Positions 5,635-6,364 of a stretch of 6,364 bases of DNA are shown in pieces. Source of the DNA: Acidobacteriaceae bacterium (GTDB lineage Bacteria > Acidobacteriota > Terriglobia > Terriglobales > SbA1); assembly GCA_019237515.1 (NCBI GenBank), contig JAFAGX010000412.1, positions 1 to 6,364 on the forward strand, written 5' to 3'. Both the position numbers and the translations under genes were made by a program. Every line of letters starts with the position of its first letter. Position 1 is the stretch's first letter. A model generated the notes under the pieces. That model had not been told where the DNA came from. It did not search any database and worked only from the letters and a program-made list of their open reading frames with translations.

Positions 5635-5648
5635 GTGACCCAGGTCAC
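5635..5648. promoter_or_regulatory. CRP/FNR-type palindrome upstream of the lysine dehydrogenase-like gene
   Basis: GTGA-CCCAGG-TCAC has the exact half-site sequence and 6-base spacing of CRP-family operators (TGTGA-N6-TCACA core). Symmetry is perfect over 6 bases per arm: GTGACC (5635-5640) and GGTCAC (5643-5648) around CA. It is centred about 64 bases before the ATG at 5706, a plausible activator position. A small hairpin in RNA is the alternative reading, but the 2- to 4-base loop makes an operator more likely. No clear -35/-10 pair is visible between it and the gene. Confidence 0.5.
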
Positions 5649-5705
5649 GGCTTATCCGGCTTTCACCCGACAAAATAGAGTTGGGAATAAGAAGGGAGCA
5701 AGGCC

Positions 5706-6364
5706 ATGGCGTACTCATACATCATTCTTGGTGCCGGCAGGCAAGGAATTGCGGCTGCCTACGATCTCGCGGTGTTTGGTCAGGCTTCTCGGGTGACCTT
5801 TGCTGATTACGACGAAGATTTAGCCAAACATGCCGCGGATCGCGTCAACGCAATGGTCCACGACAAGCTTGTCAATGCAATCAAGCTTGACGTTCGCGAC
5901 GATGCATCCGTCCGCCGTCTCTTCAAGGGCTACAACGTCGCTCTGAGCGCCGTTCCCTATTTCTACAATCTTCCCTTGACGCGCGCTGCAATCGAAACCG
6001 GCGTTTCTTTTTGTGACCTGGGGGGAAACACCGACATCGTTCGCCAGCAGCACGCCTTAGATCGCCAAGCCATACGCGCCGGCGTGTGCATCGTCCCTGA
6101 TTGCGGCATGGGACCGGGCATGGGAAATACTCTCGCCGTTTACGCCATGGGATTGGTCGGCGAAGCCGAGCATGTTTATATGTACGATGGTGGCCTGCCC
6201 CAAAAACCCATCGCCCCATGGAATTACGCGCTTACCTTCAGCATCGAAGGTCTCACCAATGAGTACTACGGCGGCATGACTATCCTGCGCGATGGGGAAC
6301 TCTTTCATGCTCCCTGCTTCACCGAGTTCGAAACCATCGAAATTCCTCCCATCGGAAAACTGGA
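5706..6364 (+). CDS. Lysine 6-dehydrogenase / saccharopine dehydrogenase-like oxidoreductase, N-terminal part
   Basis: The gene is incomplete: 219 residues are visible from ATG 5706, and the frame is still open at the window end. AAGGGAG (5692-5698) is a good ribosome site. The start is a Rossmann fold: IILGAGRQG (6-14), then the acidic strand end FADYD (32-36), which favours NAD(H). Further family marks are SAVPYFYN (81-88), ETGVSFCDLGGNTD (97-110), PDCGMGPGMGN (131-141) and YDGGLPQKPIAPWNYALTFS (160-179). These match the saccharopine dehydrogenase superfamily, and the overall order resembles bacterial L-lysine 6-dehydrogenase (oxidative deamination of lysine at the epsilon position). The C-terminal substrate domain is mostly missing, so lysine specificity is not proven; saccharopine or related opine-type substrates are alternatives. 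Confidence 0.83.
   Translation, partial: MAYSYIILGAGRQGIAAAYDLAVFGQASRVTFADYDEDLAKHAADRVNAMVHDKLVNAIKLDVRDDASVRRLFKGYNVALSAVPYFYNLPLTRAAIETGVSFCDLGGNTDIVRQQHALDRQAIRAGVCIVPDCGMGPGMGNTLAVYAMGLVGEAEHVYMYDGGLPQKPIAPWNYALTFSIEGLTNEYYGGMTILRDGELFHAPCFTEFETIEIPPIGKL

Noticed and set aside
5230..5718. 162-residue open frame on the minus strand across tsaB and the following spacer
   Set aside because: It is antisense to a clearly recognised gene, its translation shows no family motif, and it would run through the CRP-type palindrome and the start of the next gene.

Overview
The window looks like ordinary chromosomal DNA of a moderately GC-rich soil-type bacterium, most likely an Acidobacteriota member (Koribacter/Terriglobia-like). 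That placement is an inference. It rests on the gene types, the codon style, and the GTCATTCCGAGC...GGAATCTGCT type of intergenic repeat, which from memory is common in such genomes. All genes I can support are on the + strand. I found no mobile element, CRISPR array, rRNA or tRNA, and no convincing novel multi-gene system. The unusual material is in the intergenic DNA.

Layout. Positions 1-329 hold the 3' end of a HemW-type radical-SAM gene. A repeat-bearing spacer follows (about 330-490), then a consensus -10 box and a strong Shine-Dalgarno in front of a small DUF962/Mpo1-like membrane protein (522-821). A 306-base spacer (822-1127) has no gene but several inverted repeats. It leads into a short-chain acyl-CoA dehydrogenase with a TTG start (1128-2270), a DUF4870 membrane protein (2318-2785) and the GTPase MeaB (2898-3842). 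The 239 bases after meaB (3843-4081) hold a tandem pair of hairpins and two copies of the dispersed repeat exactly 60 bases apart. Then comes a tight cluster: methylmalonyl-CoA epimerase (4082-4486), an NTF2-like protein of unknown role overlapping it by 4 bases (4483-4920), and TsaB 18 bases later (4939-5604). A spacer with a CRP/FNR-type palindrome (5635-5648) precedes a lysine 6-dehydrogenase/saccharopine dehydrogenase-like gene (5706 onward) that runs off the window.

How the genes fit together. Acyl-CoA dehydrogenase, MeaB and methylmalonyl-CoA epimerase all belong to breakdown of branched-chain amino acids and odd-chain fatty acids through propionyl-CoA and methylmalonyl-CoA. MeaB protects and loads the B12-dependent mutase, and the epimerase supplies its (R)-methylmalonyl-CoA substrate. 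The mutase itself is not in the window. The downstream lysine dehydrogenase-like gene suggests further amino-acid catabolism. HemW and TsaB are housekeeping genes for heme handling and tRNA t6A modification, and the two small membrane proteins have no evident link to either theme.
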